DNA of 23,086 nt from Candidatus Magasanikiibacteriota bacterium (GTDB lineage Bacteria > Patescibacteriota > Patescibacteriia > Magasanikbacterales > UBA922). Positions within the stretch are counted from its first letter, which is position 1; every line of letters starts with the position of its first letter. This document shows positions 1 to 7,175 of this stretch, in pieces. Location of the stretch: assembly GCA_003518365.1 (NCBI GenBank), contig DOYU01000014.1, positions 14,093 through 37,178 of the forward strand, read 5' to 3'. The translations under genes were made by a program, and so were the position numbers. The notes under the pieces are model-generated. The model did no database searches, was not told the DNA's origin, and saw nothing but the letters and a program-made list of their open reading frames with translations.

Positions 1-504
1 GAAGAAGGAAAGTATCACATGGATGGACATCGGGACTGTAACATTTCTTTCCACCCAGATGAAACAAAAAAGCACAAAGGCATTTGCCCAAAATGTAAAA
101 AACCTCTTGTCATCGGCGTTATGAACAGAGTCATTGAACTTAGTGACAGAACTGAGGAAGAAGCAAAAGAGCATGGACAATCTCGCGTTCCATACACTAG
201 TCTCGTGCCACTTGTCGAGATCCTTGCCGACACATTACAAAAAGGCTGGGCAACAAAGACGGTGCAGGCTGTATACCACAGTTTAATTGCTGCGCTCGGG
301 AGCGAGTTTCACATTTTGCTCGAGGTCTCACTCGAAGATATTGAAAAGGCAAGTACAAAACAAATCGCAACAGCCATCGACCGAGTGCGGAAAGGAAACA
401 TTTTTATTAAGCCTGGCTATGATGGAGAGTTTGGTATTGTGAAAGTGTTTGCAAATGGCGATGAGCGTGGTGTGGCGAGGCAACAGGGGTTAGATTTGAT
501 GTAA
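1..504 (+). CDS. Endonuclease Q family (PHP-type) protein, C-terminal part
   Basis: The reading frame is open from base 1, so this is the 3' end of a longer gene; the ATG at 19 is internal. The visible 167 residues start in a zinc-finger-like stretch: Cys in HRDCNISFHP, then His-Pro, then CPKC, followed by a segment ending VIELSDR that is typical of the region after the PHP nuclease domain in EndoQ-like proteins (often labelled UvrD-helicase-like). EndoQ nicks DNA 5' of deaminated bases such as uracil and hypoxanthine, starting repair. The N-terminal PHP metal site lies outside the window, so activity cannot be judged. The gene converges with rplS across a shared terminator at 567-595. The family call rests on motif recognition, without alignment. 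Confidence 0.75.
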   Translation, partial: EEGKYHMDGHRDCNISFHPDETKKHKGICPKCKKPLVIGVMNRVIELSDRTEEEAKEHGQSRVPYTSLVPLVEILADTLQKGWATKTVQAVYHSLIAALGSEFHILLEVSLEDIEKASTKQIATAIDRVRKGNIFIKPGYDGEFGIVKVFANGDERGVARQQGLDLM

Positions 505-566
505 ATGTCTGTATCATTAGTTCTTTTCTTACACAGGACAAGGAACAATCTGCATCAATAAAAAAA

Positions 567-595
567 TAACACTGCACGTATTGTGTGCAGTGTTA
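567..595. terminator. Bidirectional intrinsic terminator between EndoQ and rplS
   Basis: An 11-bp perfect stem (567-577 with 585-595) has a 7-base loop. An A-run precedes it on the + strand, which reads as a T-run on the reverse strand after rplS; GTGTTTTT follows on the + strand. It can serve both convergent genes. Confidence 0.85.
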
Positions 596-623
596 TGTGT
601 TTTTATCTCTACTGTATCTCAAT

Positions 624-1058
624 TTATTCTTTGCCTTCTTCAATAGTAGGTGCTTCGGTTTCGATTGAAGTCTCTTCAACGATCTCTTTCTTTGCAATAG
701 GATTTTCTACTTTTTCTTTTTTCACTGCACCCTTCACTTGTCGTACTTCTGTAAGTTTCTTTTTGTAATCTCGGAGGAAGTATGGTCGCGCTTGTTTTAC
801 TTTCATTTGGCGGACGAGCTCGATCTTGTCGACAACAGGTGAATGGATTGGGAAGATTTTTTCTACCCCGATACCATCTGAAATTTTTCGAACAGTCACT
901 GTCGCACCAGCTTCTTTGCCATGCTTGATGGCAAGAATAATGCCTTCAAAGAGCTGAATACGCTCTTTTTCTTCTCCTTTTGCGTTGACGTCCTTGATTT
1001 TTTGATGGACTTTGACGATCATCCCTGGCTTGAGTGCCATTCTGATATCTTCTGACAT
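624..1058 (-). CDS. rplS: 50S ribosomal protein bL19
   Basis: bL19 sits at the 30S-50S interface of the ribosome. The family core is clear: an N-terminal LKPGMIVKVHQKI segment, the RIQLFEGIILAIKHG strand region, TVRKISDGIGVEKIFPIHSP, and ARPYFLRDYKKK near the end. With the start at 1058 (MSEDIRM) the protein is 144 residues. That is longer than the usual 110-120 because of a Lys/Glu-rich C-terminal tail of about 30 residues. An upstream in-frame extension to 1133 would be coded by the leader hairpin and is unlikely; a second ATG at 1040 is possible. No Shine-Dalgarno is seen before 1058. It has its own promoter (1155-1183) and ends at the terminator at 567-595. Confidence 0.93.
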   Translation of the reverse strand: MSEDIRMALKPGMIVKVHQKIKDVNAKGEEKERIQLFEGIILAIKHGKEAGATVTVRKISDGIGVEKIFPIHSPVVDKIELVRQMKVKQARPYFLRDYKKKLTEVRQVKGAVKKEKVENPIAKKEIVEETSIETEAPTIEEGKE

Positions 1059-1148
1059 AGCGATAAAAATTACTGAATGATTGAGAGGTTGGAGGATTGT
1101 TCGCCCTCGTTCCCATAGGGAACTTAGAGACACCCAACGTCATATCGT
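1059..1148 (-). promoter_or_regulatory. rplS 5' leader with perfect hairpin
   Basis: The predicted transcript start near 1148 leaves a leader of about 90 nt. It contains a perfect hairpin GTTCCC-TAT-GGGAAC (1109-1123). Ribosomal protein leaders of this kind, including known L19 leader families, can bind their own protein. I cannot show that this one does. Confidence 0.4.
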
Positions 1149-1154
1149 GCGCGT

Positions 1155-1183
1155 ATTCTATACGAAGAGGTGAGACTTGTCAA
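1155..1183 (-). promoter_or_regulatory. Promoter of rplS
   Basis: On the reverse strand: TTGACA (1178-1183), 17-bp spacer, TAGAAT (1155-1160). This is near consensus for the housekeeping sigma factor, with the start expected near 1148. Confidence 0.8.
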
Positions 1184-1204
1184 GAGCTGTACACAGGGGA
1201 ATTC

Positions 1205-1233
1205 TTGACCAAATGGGATTCCTTCTGTAGTCT
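1205..1233 (+). promoter_or_regulatory. Promoter of the 72-residue exported peptide gene
   Basis: TTGACC (1205-1210), 17-bp spacer, TAGTCT (1228-1233). Transcription would start near 1240, just before a GC-rich hairpin at 1251-1267 and the ribosome binding site. Confidence 0.55.
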
Positions 1234-1250
1234 ATGGCAGTCACGCATAT

Positions 1251-1267
1251 GCCCGGCGAATCCGGGC
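1251..1267 (+). other. GC-rich leader hairpin before a strong ribosome binding site
   Basis: GCCCGG (1251-1256) and CCGGGC (1262-1267) pair perfectly around a 5-base loop. The stem ends 8 bases before AGGAGGG (1276-1282), leaving the ribosome binding site exposed. It could stabilise the mRNA 5' end or take part in regulation. Confidence 0.55.
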
Positions 1268-1286
1268 AGTCCTATAGGAGGGACAC

Positions 1287-1505
1287 ATGAAAGGAATTGT
1301 CGCGCGTGGGCTCGTGCTCGCGCTTCTTGTTCTGACCCCGGCAGGCGCACTGCTGGCTCACCCTCACCATGTCAAACAGCCGGGTTCAATGTACAGCCTG
1401 GTCAGCGCCATGTGGGCTGGAATCGAGGGGTTCGGGCTTGGAGCGCTTAGGAACAGGGTGACGAACTACGAGTTCGCCGCCATGCACATCATCGTGAAGA
1501 AGTAG
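1287..1505 (+). CDS. Small exported protein of unknown function (72 aa)
   Basis: I do not recognise the family. The start is set by a strong AGGAGGG site (1276-1282) a few bases before ATG. Residues 1-24 form a clear signal peptide: two basic residues, a Leu/Val/Ala-rich core and a cut near ALLA-HP. The mature part is about 48 residues and begins HPHHV, a His-rich N-terminus that could bind metal, though that is speculation. Then comes a Gly/Trp/Met-rich stretch that could lie on or in a membrane. Codon third positions are strongly G/C, unlike the flanking AT-richer genes. The gene stands alone as a cassette with its own promoter, leader hairpin and a 15-bp 3' hairpin. It resembles the 559-aa gene at 19227 in base use and ribosome binding site. 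Confidence 0.75.
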   Translation: MKGIVARGLVLALLVLTPAGALLAHPHHVKQPGSMYSLVSAMWAGIEGFGLGALRNRVTNYEFAAMHIIVKK

Positions 1506-1522
1506 GGGAACTTTCACATCTC

Positions 1523-1561
1523 GCGAGCAGCGGCTGGCCAAGATCACCAGCCGCTGCTCGC
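1523..1561 (+). terminator. 15-bp GC-rich hairpin after the small exported protein gene
   Basis: A perfect 15-bp inverted repeat (1523-1537 with 1547-1561) has a 9-base loop and starts 18 bases after the stop codon. Only a weak T-rich tail follows, so it may act as a terminator or as a 3' stabiliser. Confidence 0.65.
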
Positions 1562-1603
1562 ATTGTCTTCGTTATTCACATACAAATTTTAAAAAAACGT
1601 CAC

Positions 1604-1629
1604 AACTGAGCCAAAAAGTTCAGTTTTTT
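1604..1629 (+). terminator. Weak terminator-like hairpin before the rpsA promoter
   Basis: AACTGA (1604-1609) pairs with TCAGTT (1620-1625) across a 10-base loop and runs into six T residues. It could back up the preceding hairpin and insulate rpsA. The stem is short, so confidence is low. Confidence 0.4.
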
Positions 1630-1646
1630 GATGGATTGTGCACCTC

Positions 1647-1675
1647 TTGCAAAAGTTTTGATTCTGTGGTATGCT
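1647..1675 (+). promoter_or_regulatory. Promoter of rpsA (extended -10)
   Basis: TTGCAA (1647-1652), 17-bp spacer, TATGCT (1670-1675), preceded by TG at 1667-1668 as an extended -10. The start is expected near 1682, giving a leader of about 94 nt before the ATG at 1776. Confidence 0.7.
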
Positions 1676-1775
1676 CTCTCAGCTCAATCATCCCTTTTTG
1701 GGGTCCTCATATGGGTTTTCAGGTAACACTGACTCCGCTAGTTTGCGGGGCCGTCTGCTCTGTGGGGTAATTATT

Positions 1776-2966
1776 ATGTATACTATGTCAGACGAAGAAA
1801 AGAAGAGCGCATTTGGCGATCTTTTGAAGAAATTTTTTACCAAGCTGCCAGCTGTTGGTGAATTGGTGAAAGGAACTGTTATCTCAGTAAACAATGGTGC
1901 TGTCCGCATCGATGTGAGTGGTATCACCACTGGTATCATCCGTGGACATGAATTGTTTAGTGAGTCAGATCAATTTTCAAACATCAAGATTGGAGACGAA
2001 GTGGAAGCTACTGTCGTAGAACAAGAAAATGAAAACGGTGAAATGGAATTGTCATTCCGTGCGGCAGGACACGAGATCGTATGGAAGCGTATGGAAGAGC
2101 TTGTTCAAAATGGACTCACGCTCGAAGGAAAGATTGTCAATGCAAACAAAGGTGGTCTCATGGTACAAGTCGACGCGCTTGTTGGATTCATGCCTGTATC
2201 ACAGCTCTCTCCTGACAATTACCCACGTGTTCCAGGTGGAGACAAAAATCGTATTCTTGAACATCTCAAGCAACATATCGGCAAGACGATGCAAGTAAAA
2301 GTACTTGATGCAAACAAACAAAATGAAAAATTGATTGTATCTGAAAAAGCGGTTTGGGAAGATTCTCAAAAAGCAGTACTCGATGCATACAAGATCGGTG
2401 ATATTATCGAAGGAGAAGTTGGTGCACTTACGTCATTTGGTGCATTCATCAAATTTGGCGAAGGTCTTGAAGGGCTTGTCCATATTTCAGAAATTGCATG
2501 GCAACGAATTGATCATCCAAAGGATGTTCTTAAGATCGGTGATCGTGTCAAAGCACAAATTATTGACCTCAACAAATCTAAAATTTATCTGTCTATCAAA
2601 CGTCTCGTAGATGATCCATGGAAAAGTGTGAAAGACAACTACAAGATCGGTCAGATCGTAGAAGGTGAAATTCACAAAGTAGAACCTTTTGGTCTCATGA
2701 TTCGACTCGACAATGATATTCATGGACTTGCTCATATCTCAGAATTGTCCAATGGACAAATGGGAGAAGGGAAGATGGGTGATGAATTCAAAGTTGGTGA
2801 TGTCAAAAAATTTGAAATTGTAAATATCGAACCTGCTGAACACCGTCTCGGTCTTCGCCTTGAAGGAGTAAAGCCAAAAGCTGAACAAAAGAAGGAAGAA
2901 AAGAAGGTTGAAGAAAAAGTTGAAGATGTCGCTGATGAAGAGAAAAAAGAAGAAGCTGCTGTATAA
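1776..2966 (+). CDS. rpsA: 30S ribosomal protein S1
   Basis: bS1 binds mRNA and helps load it onto the 30S subunit. With the ATG at 1776 it has 396 residues and four S1 (OB-fold) repeats: about 27-95 (VGELVKGTVISVNNGAVRID), 110-180, 205-275 (IEGEVGALTSFGAFIKFGEG, LEGLVHISEI) and 290-360 (VEGEIHKVEPFGLMIRL, HGLAHISEL). A Lys/Glu-rich tail of about 40 residues follows. Four repeats is shorter than the six of E. coli S1 and is common outside Proteobacteria. The upstream in-frame extension to 1671 overlaps the promoter and is rejected. A GGGG at 1764-1767 is the only weak ribosome binding site, and an alternative ATG lies at 1785. The gene is transcribed alone and ends at the terminator at 2981-3011. 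Confidence 0.93.
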   Translation: MYTMSDEEKKSAFGDLLKKFFTKLPAVGELVKGTVISVNNGAVRIDVSGITTGIIRGHELFSESDQFSNIKIGDEVEATVVEQENENGEMELSFRAAGHEIVWKRMEELVQNGLTLEGKIVNANKGGLMVQVDALVGFMPVSQLSPDNYPRVPGGDKNRILEHLKQHIGKTMQVKVLDANKQNEKLIVSEKAVWEDSQKAVLDAYKIGDIIEGEVGALTSFGAFIKFGEGLEGLVHISEIAWQRIDHPKDVLKIGDRVKAQIIDLNKSKIYLSIKRLVDDPWKSVKDNYKIGQIVEGEIHKVEPFGLMIRLDNDIHGLAHISELSNGQMGEGKMGDEFKVGDVKKFEIVNIEPAEHRLGLRLEGVKPKAEQKKEEKKVEEKVEDVADEEKKEEAAV

Positions 2967-2980
2967 TTGCACAACAAAAA

Positions 2981-3011
2981 ACGATCCGCTGAATTGGCGG
3001 GTCGTTTTTTT
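2981..3011 (+). terminator. rpsA intrinsic terminator
   Basis: A 9-bp stem (2981-2989 with 2997-3005, one G-T pair) has a 7-base loop and is followed by T7. It starts 14 bases after the rpsA stop. Confidence 0.88.
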
Positions 3012-3040
3012 GTGCAGTCTTTTTGTCGAGATACCCTCAG

Positions 3041-3114
3041 GGGTGGCTAACGGGGATCGAACCCGTGATAAAGGTACCACAAACCTCTGTGTTACCACTA
3101 CACCATAGCCACCC
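3041..3114 (-). tRNA. tRNA-His (GTG)
   Basis: The reverse strand folds as a full cloverleaf. The 7-bp acceptor stem is GGTGGCT with AGCCACC. The D arm has loop TAGTGGTAA. The anticodon stem is GAGGT/ACCTT around loop TTGTGGT, giving anticodon GTG. The T arm is ACGGG/CCCGT with TTCGATC. The hallmark of tRNA-His is present: an extra G at -1 (position 3114) that can pair with C73 (position 3041). The 3' CCA is not encoded and must be added after transcription. Confidence 0.95.
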
Positions 3115-3202
3115 CTCAAGGTATCTTTCTTATCTGTTTGGATTGTAATAACTGTGGGTGATTTCCTAAGACCGAAAGGACTTTCTATATGGAACGTTGA
3201 TG

Positions 3203-3231
3203 AGTATACGAGAAAAATATTGAATTGTCAA
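3203..3231 (-). promoter_or_regulatory. Promoter of tRNA-His
   Basis: On the reverse strand: TTGACA (3226-3231), 17-bp spacer, TATACT (3203-3208). This is near perfect. It predicts a start near 3196 and a 5' leader of about 80 nt, to be removed by RNase P. Confidence 0.85.
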
Positions 3232-3259
3232 GACGCGTATGGCTCTCTGAAAAGCCACG

Positions 3260-3268
3260 TGCTATACT
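3260..3268 (+). promoter_or_regulatory. Extended -10 element before the DUF5667-type gene
   Basis: TGCTATACT (3260-3268) is an extended -10 without a clear -35. A start near 3275 would give a leader of about 27 nt to the ATG at 3302. Confidence 0.5.
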
Positions 3269-3301
3269 GAAGTAAACTCGTTATTTTTAATAAAGAACCA
3301 T

Positions 3302-4582
3302 ATGCTACACGCTCGTATGAAATTTCTTCCAGCCTTCATAGTATTTGCTATGATCCTTTTTGCTGCGCCGACATTTGCGCAGACAGAGAGCACTTCAACA
3401 GATGACACAGATGTCCTCACTGAAGATATCATCCAGACAGAGGATGGAGATACCGTTGTCATCGATGACACCTACGAAGATGTTGATGTTGAACAAGTCG
3501 ATGAGATTCCAACAGGTCTTGGGCTGTGGTGGCGAGGAGTAAAGGAACGTGTTGCCGTCACGTTTACGTTTGATCCTGTAGAGAAGGCTGAAAAAGAACT
3601 TCGTTTTGCCGAAGAGAGAAGACAAATTTTTGAAAAAATGATGGAGAGCGCTGATACTGACGAAGCACGCGCTCGCGCTGAAGCGCAGCTCACACGTTCA
3701 GAAAAGCTCATGGAACGAGTAGAAGCACGTCGAGAAACATGGACAGAAGCTGATGATAGTGCACGTGTTGAACGGCTCAACAACAATATTGTGACTAGTC
3801 ATGTGAGACGAGAACATCTGTTTGATCGGCTCGAAGAAGTAGTTCCTACTGAACGACTCGAGGATGTCCAGGTACTGCGTCTCAAAGCTCAGGAACATAG
3901 CCAGGCGTTGCTCGAACGAGTACGTCAGGCAGGGGATGCTGTTCCAGAAGACGTGAAGAAGCGTATTGAAGCAGTGAAAACATTTATCGACGAAAAGAAA
4001 GAAGCTTTGGAAGATTTCCAAGATAGAAAAGATGCGATTCGAGAAGAATTTCAGGATTTGACAGAAGAAGAACGTCAAGAAAAAATGCAGGAACTCAATC
4101 AAGAACGACATGATCTTAATCAGGAACGAGTGGAGAAAACTAAAGAAATTCTTGATCAACGGAAAGAGCGAGTAGACGAGCTCAAAGAAAAAGCAGTAGA
4201 TGGAAATGAGAAGGCCGCTGTGGAACTGCAGCGTGTTCAAAAGGTAAATCAGCAAATCCGTGAAAATGTTGAAGAAAGAAAAGAAAATAACGCAGAGAAA
4301 CGTGATGTGATGATAGAACAGCGTGAACAGTCCAAACCACGCGTGACACAAGAAGAAGTGCAGCAATTGCGGGAAGATATGAGAGAAGAAATAAGAAATG
4401 GTGGCGGCGATGGTTTCCGACCTATTCCAGAACCTTCGGATGTGCGCCCGCTTCCGATAAGAGACCCCGAACTTAAGCCAGCCCCAGAGAATACCGTAGA
4501 CGATAGTGGAAACGTTGAAGAAGAAAAAGTGGAAGACGACGCCACAGATGACACGGGTACTGAAACTGAAACAAATTCATAA
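3302..4582 (+). CDS. Secreted coiled-coil protein, DUF5667-type
   Basis: The N-terminus is an export signal (hydrophobic core around residues 8-22, cut near TFAQ). After an acidic Ser/Thr/Asp-rich linker comes the segment VAVTFTFDPVEKAEKELRFA at about residues 85-103, which matches the start of DUF5667 domains of CPR bacteria. Residues about 95-370 are almost entirely charged helix with Glu/Arg/Lys/Gln heptads, so a long coiled coil outside the membrane is likely. The C-terminus is acidic and Pro-rich, with no sorting motif or anchor visible. No Shine-Dalgarno is present. The start may be 3302 or the second ATG at 3317; the signal peptide is intact either way. It has its own promoter element and terminator, hence is monocistronic. 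Function is unknown; a structural role in the cell envelope is inference. Confidence 0.8.
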   Translation: MLHARMKFLPAFIVFAMILFAAPTFAQTESTSTDDTDVLTEDIIQTEDGDTVVIDDTYEDVDVEQVDEIPTGLGLWWRGVKERVAVTFTFDPVEKAEKELRFAEERRQIFEKMMESADTDEARARAEAQLTRSEKLMERVEARRETWTEADDSARVERLNNNIVTSHVRREHLFDRLEEVVPTERLEDVQVLRLKAQEHSQALLERVRQAGDAVPEDVKKRIEAVKTFIDEKKEALEDFQDRKDAIREEFQDLTEEERQEKMQELNQERHDLNQERVEKTKEILDQRKERVDELKEKAVDGNEKAAVELQRVQKVNQQIRENVEERKENNAEKRDVMIEQREQSKPRVTQEEVQQLREDMREEIRNGGGDGFRPIPEPSDVRPLPIRDPELKPAPENTVDDSGNVEEEKVEDDATDDTGTETETNS

Positions 4583-4594
4583 CAGTTACGTAAT

Positions 4595-4627
4595 AAAAAG
4601 ACCACGCAAAATGCGTGGTCTTTTTTT
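4595..4627. terminator. Bidirectional terminator between the DUF5667-type gene and slipin
   Basis: GACCACGC (4600-4607) and GCGTGGTC (4613-4620) form a stem with an AAAAT loop, flanked by A5 upstream and T7 downstream. It serves both convergent genes. Confidence 0.88.
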
Positions 4628-4639
4628 GTTATATATTTT

Positions 4640-5377
4640 TTATTGGTTTCCTTTTCTCTCGAATGCACGAAGAATCTCAAGAGGTACAGCAAAGATTATG
4701 GTGTTTGACTGATCAGAAGAAATATCGTTGATCGTGCTCAGCGTACGCAAATGAAGCGCACCTGGCTCGACTGCGAGCATCCGAGCCGCGTCTTGCAAAT
4801 TTTGTGCAGCTGCAACTTCTCCTTCAGATTTTATAATGACTGCCCGACGTTCCCGCTCTGCCTCTGCTTGCTTTGCAATGACGCGCTGCATGTCGTCCGG
4901 AAGGATCACATCTTTTAATTCGACGCTGTCTACAATAATGCCCCATGGATCACTTGCTTTGTCTACGATCTGTTTGATTTTGTCTGCCGCTGCAACGCGG
5001 TTTGCAAGCAGCTCGTCTAGCTCCAATTCTCCCACCACATTTCTCATAGTGGTCTGTGCCAGTTGGCTTACAGCAAACAAGTAATTTTCTACTTCAAGAA
5101 TAGCTTTACTTGCGTCACCGATTTTATAATAGATGACAGCATTTATTTTTGCAGAGATGTTGTCACGGGTGATCGCTTCTTGAAAAGGAACATCCACAGC
5201 TTTGACACGCATGTCTACTTTTGTCATGCTCTGAAAGACCGGCACGACAAGGCGCCATCCAGGTGAGACGATGCGGACAAATTTTCCCAGCTGGAATTTG
5301 ATGCCGCGTTGGTATTCATTTACCTGACGGATGGAGATCAGGAGGATGAGGAGGACAAGTCCGAGAACATAGCCCAT
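4640..5377 (-). CDS. Slipin/stomatin family (SPFH, band 7) membrane protein
   Basis: With ATG at 5377 the protein has 245 residues, normal for bacterial slipins. Residues about 2-17 form one membrane segment. Family features follow in order: RQVNEYQRGIKFQLGKF, the PGWRLVVPVFQ turn, DVPFQEAITRDNISAKINAV, YYKIGDASKAILEVENY, QLAQTTMRNVVGELELDELL, DPWGIIVDSVELKDVILPDD, then the Ala/Glu-rich helix AEAERERRAVIIKSEGE. Slipins oligomerise on the membrane and organise microdomains. Many are paired with an NfeD protein, but none is visible here. The upstream extension to 5440 runs through the promoter region and is rejected. The next gene on this strand is a surface-type protein preceded by a truncated slipin relative (7176-7433). 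Confidence 0.9.
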   Translation of the reverse strand: MGYVLGLVLLILLISIRQVNEYQRGIKFQLGKFVRIVSPGWRLVVPVFQSMTKVDMRVKAVDVPFQEAITRDNISAKINAVIYYKIGDASKAILEVENYLFAVSQLAQTTMRNVVGELELDELLANRVAAADKIKQIVDKASDPWGIIVDSVELKDVILPDDMQRVIAKQAEAERERRAVIIKSEGEVAAAQNLQDAARMLAVEPGALHLRTLSTINDISSDQSNTIIFAVPLEILRAFERKGNQ

Positions 5378-5385
5378 ATGGTTTT

Positions 5386-5415
5386 CTATACTAGAAATAA
5401 ACGATACTAGTATAG
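5386..5415 (-). promoter_or_regulatory. Inverted repeat overlapping the slipin promoter -10
   Basis: CTATACTAG (5386-5394) and CTAGTATAG (5407-5415) form a perfect 9-bp inverted repeat spaced by 12. The reverse-strand TATACT at 5409-5414 can act as a -10, with the start near 5402. No good -35 is spaced at 17; TTGCAA lies 20 bp away. The repeat could be an operator or simply two overlapping -10 elements. Confidence 0.4.
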
Positions 5416-5446
5416 TGCAGCAATAAGGGAAAATTTGCAAGTGGCT

Positions 5447-7108
5447 TTAGAGCGAACGGATACCTGATGGCGTTGCCATGATATCTCCTGTGAGGGACTG
5501 AAATATTCCATCCAAGGTGGCTTTGATCTGGTACGAATCACCCGAAGCTGTTGATGTATAGCTATAGGAGTGGCCATCTGCAGGGTCATGAGGTACGAGA
5601 CCCATTATGGTATATTGGTATGGATAGGGATCACATCCTGTTTTGAATCCTACCTTTCCATCAAGACACGTCACCGACCTCCCAAGGTCGAGTGCGGTGG
5701 TGGAAATTGGATAATGGTCGTTGTCGGTATAGAATAACTCGAGGGCTGTTTGAATTTGTTTTATATCAGAAAGTCGTCGAACATCGCTTGCTGTTGGCCG
5801 TGGTGGTTCTGGGGTAGGAGATGGAGTAAAGAAGGTAAATGAGTCTAACAGTGCTTTTATTGCGTCACGTTCTTCATTCGATGGATTTTTTGAGTAACTG
5901 TGCATGACATCGTATGTCAAATCATTATGCCAAAATGCATAGGTATGAGATGTTACTGAAATAGATTCATCTTTCACGTTCGTGGTAATGTCGAGTGCTG
6001 GTATTGTACCGTGTACCACTGTGGTTTGTTCGTGCGAAGTGGAAATACCAGAAAGGAGTGCTTCTATAAATATCCTGAATGTATCAACAAACGCATTGAA
6101 TTCCTCTTCTGGTACAGTTTTTTTTATTTCTTCGGGGAGATCGGTATATGATTCTTTTTCTGCAGAATCAGAAAGTAAATAATCAATGTATTCTTGAGAG
6201 GAAGTGAATGATCGGTAATAGCTTCCCAGAGCTGTTTCGACAGTAACACCTATATACTCATCATCCCCCTTAGCATTGGGCATGGTAAAGGTTAACATCA
6301 CACTATCATCCCAATAGTTTGTGGTCTTGCTATAGTCAGTAAGTTTCCACGTGCGAGGATACTGAAATGCAAATCCGTGAGCTATATTATGATATGTTTT
6401 GAGTGCAGATTGTTCTTGTATTTGCACTGGGTCTGCCAAGATGTCAGCTGTTTTGATGGAGGTTGCATGTTTTGAAAATGTGTTGAGAAGACTCTCTGGA
6501 AGAGAATGAACATCGTTTGCCAAAAAGGAATTGTCTAGAGTGATAGGGGAAAGTGTTCCATTTTCAACATAATACACCTGTGCTGACTGTGCACTGCGAA
6601 CAAGCATCCCATCAGGGATGGTGTTTTTTTCTATTGTACGAGAGGAATCAACATAATTAGCCCAATGAAAATCGTGCACATCCCGTACCAATGTTGCCCA
6701 ATTGTCACCAAAGAGTGTCCGTGCAGCATCTTCACTCCCAATAGGCATACGTTCGTTGCCTGGAGCAATCACGTATACCGTTGGATCAAGGGGCGTTTTT
6801 ACCAGACGAGAGCCTGGTCGGTAATTTACCCCAGCAGGGTTGTTGGCACTTGGATACGCAGAGACACAGCTCGTGTCGAGGCTCACAATACCTTCAAAAT
6901 TTGGGTACCAACTATAGTAGACATCAGAATTTGGGAAATACAGTCGTTCGTTACTACTGTTTAGCACATATACAGCCGTGGAGACACTTGGCACGCTAAA
7001 TCTGTCACCAGGGTTTAGCTGTGGGCATGTTGATGCACGTACTGGTGCGATTGGCATCCCACCCAATATAAACAAAAATAGAATGGCAACTTTGATGTTT
7101 CTTAACAT
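5447..7108 (-). CDS. Secreted surface-repeat protein with pilin-like C-terminal module
   Basis: With ATG at 7108 the product has 553 residues; the longer frame begins with TTG. Residues 1-25 are a signal peptide (hydrophobic run ending PVRA-S). Residues about 28-205 carry three related units of the type VYVL..NERLYFPN, PTVYVIAPGNERMPIG and QVYYVENGTLSPIT, a repeat common in CPR secreted proteins and probably wall- or surface-binding. Residues about 245-430 begin AHGFAFQYPRTWKL, a motif seen in many bacterial lipoproteins and exported proteins. After a Pro-rich linker (PSPTPEPPRP), the last 114 residues begin DVRRLSDIKQIQTALELFYT and continue DNDHYP, which matches the globular part of type II/IV pseudopilins after the N-terminal helix. 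Two Cys in that module could form a disulfide. Function is unknown; surface adhesion or pilus docking is inference. Confidence 0.7.
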   Translation of the reverse strand: MLRNIKVAILFLFILGGMPIAPVRASTCPQLNPGDRFSVPSVSTAVYVLNSSNERLYFPNSDVYYSWYPNFEGIVSLDTSCVSAYPSANNPAGVNYRPGSRLVKTPLDPTVYVIAPGNERMPIGSEDAARTLFGDNWATLVRDVHDFHWANYVDSSRTIEKNTIPDGMLVRSAQSAQVYYVENGTLSPITLDNSFLANDVHSLPESLLNTFSKHATSIKTADILADPVQIQEQSALKTYHNIAHGFAFQYPRTWKLTDYSKTTNYWDDSVMLTFTMPNAKGDDEYIGVTVETALGSYYRSFTSSQEYIDYLLSDSAEKESYTDLPEEIKKTVPEEEFNAFVDTFRIFIEALLSGISTSHEQTTVVHGTIPALDITTNVKDESISVTSHTYAFWHNDLTYDVMHSYSKNPSNEERDAIKALLDSFTFFTPSPTPEPPRPTASDVRRLSDIKQIQTALELFYTDNDHYPISTTALDLGRSVTCLDGKVGFKTGCDPYPYQYTIMGLVPHDPADGHSYSYTSTASGDSYQIKATLDGIFQSLTGDIMATPSGIRSL

Positions 7109-7175
7109 AGAAAGGAAAGAAATGAATAAAAGTATTTTGATAGTCCAGTATTGAGCAAAATTTTGCAAGTAGATG

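Noticed and set aside
1059..1133. Longer bL19 N-terminus starting at 1133
   Set aside because: The extra residues are coded by the leader hairpin and have no match to bL19; the family starts near LKPGM.
1097..1450. Overlapping + strand frame across the small exported protein gene
   Set aside because: It lacks a ribosome binding site and spans the promoter and hairpin; the 1287 frame has a strong site and a signal peptide.
3698..4366. Long reverse-strand open frame (222 codons) inside the DUF5667-type gene
   Set aside because: Its Phe/Leu-rich product is the expected antisense of a Glu/Lys/Gln-rich coiled coil; no promoter or ribosome binding site supports it.
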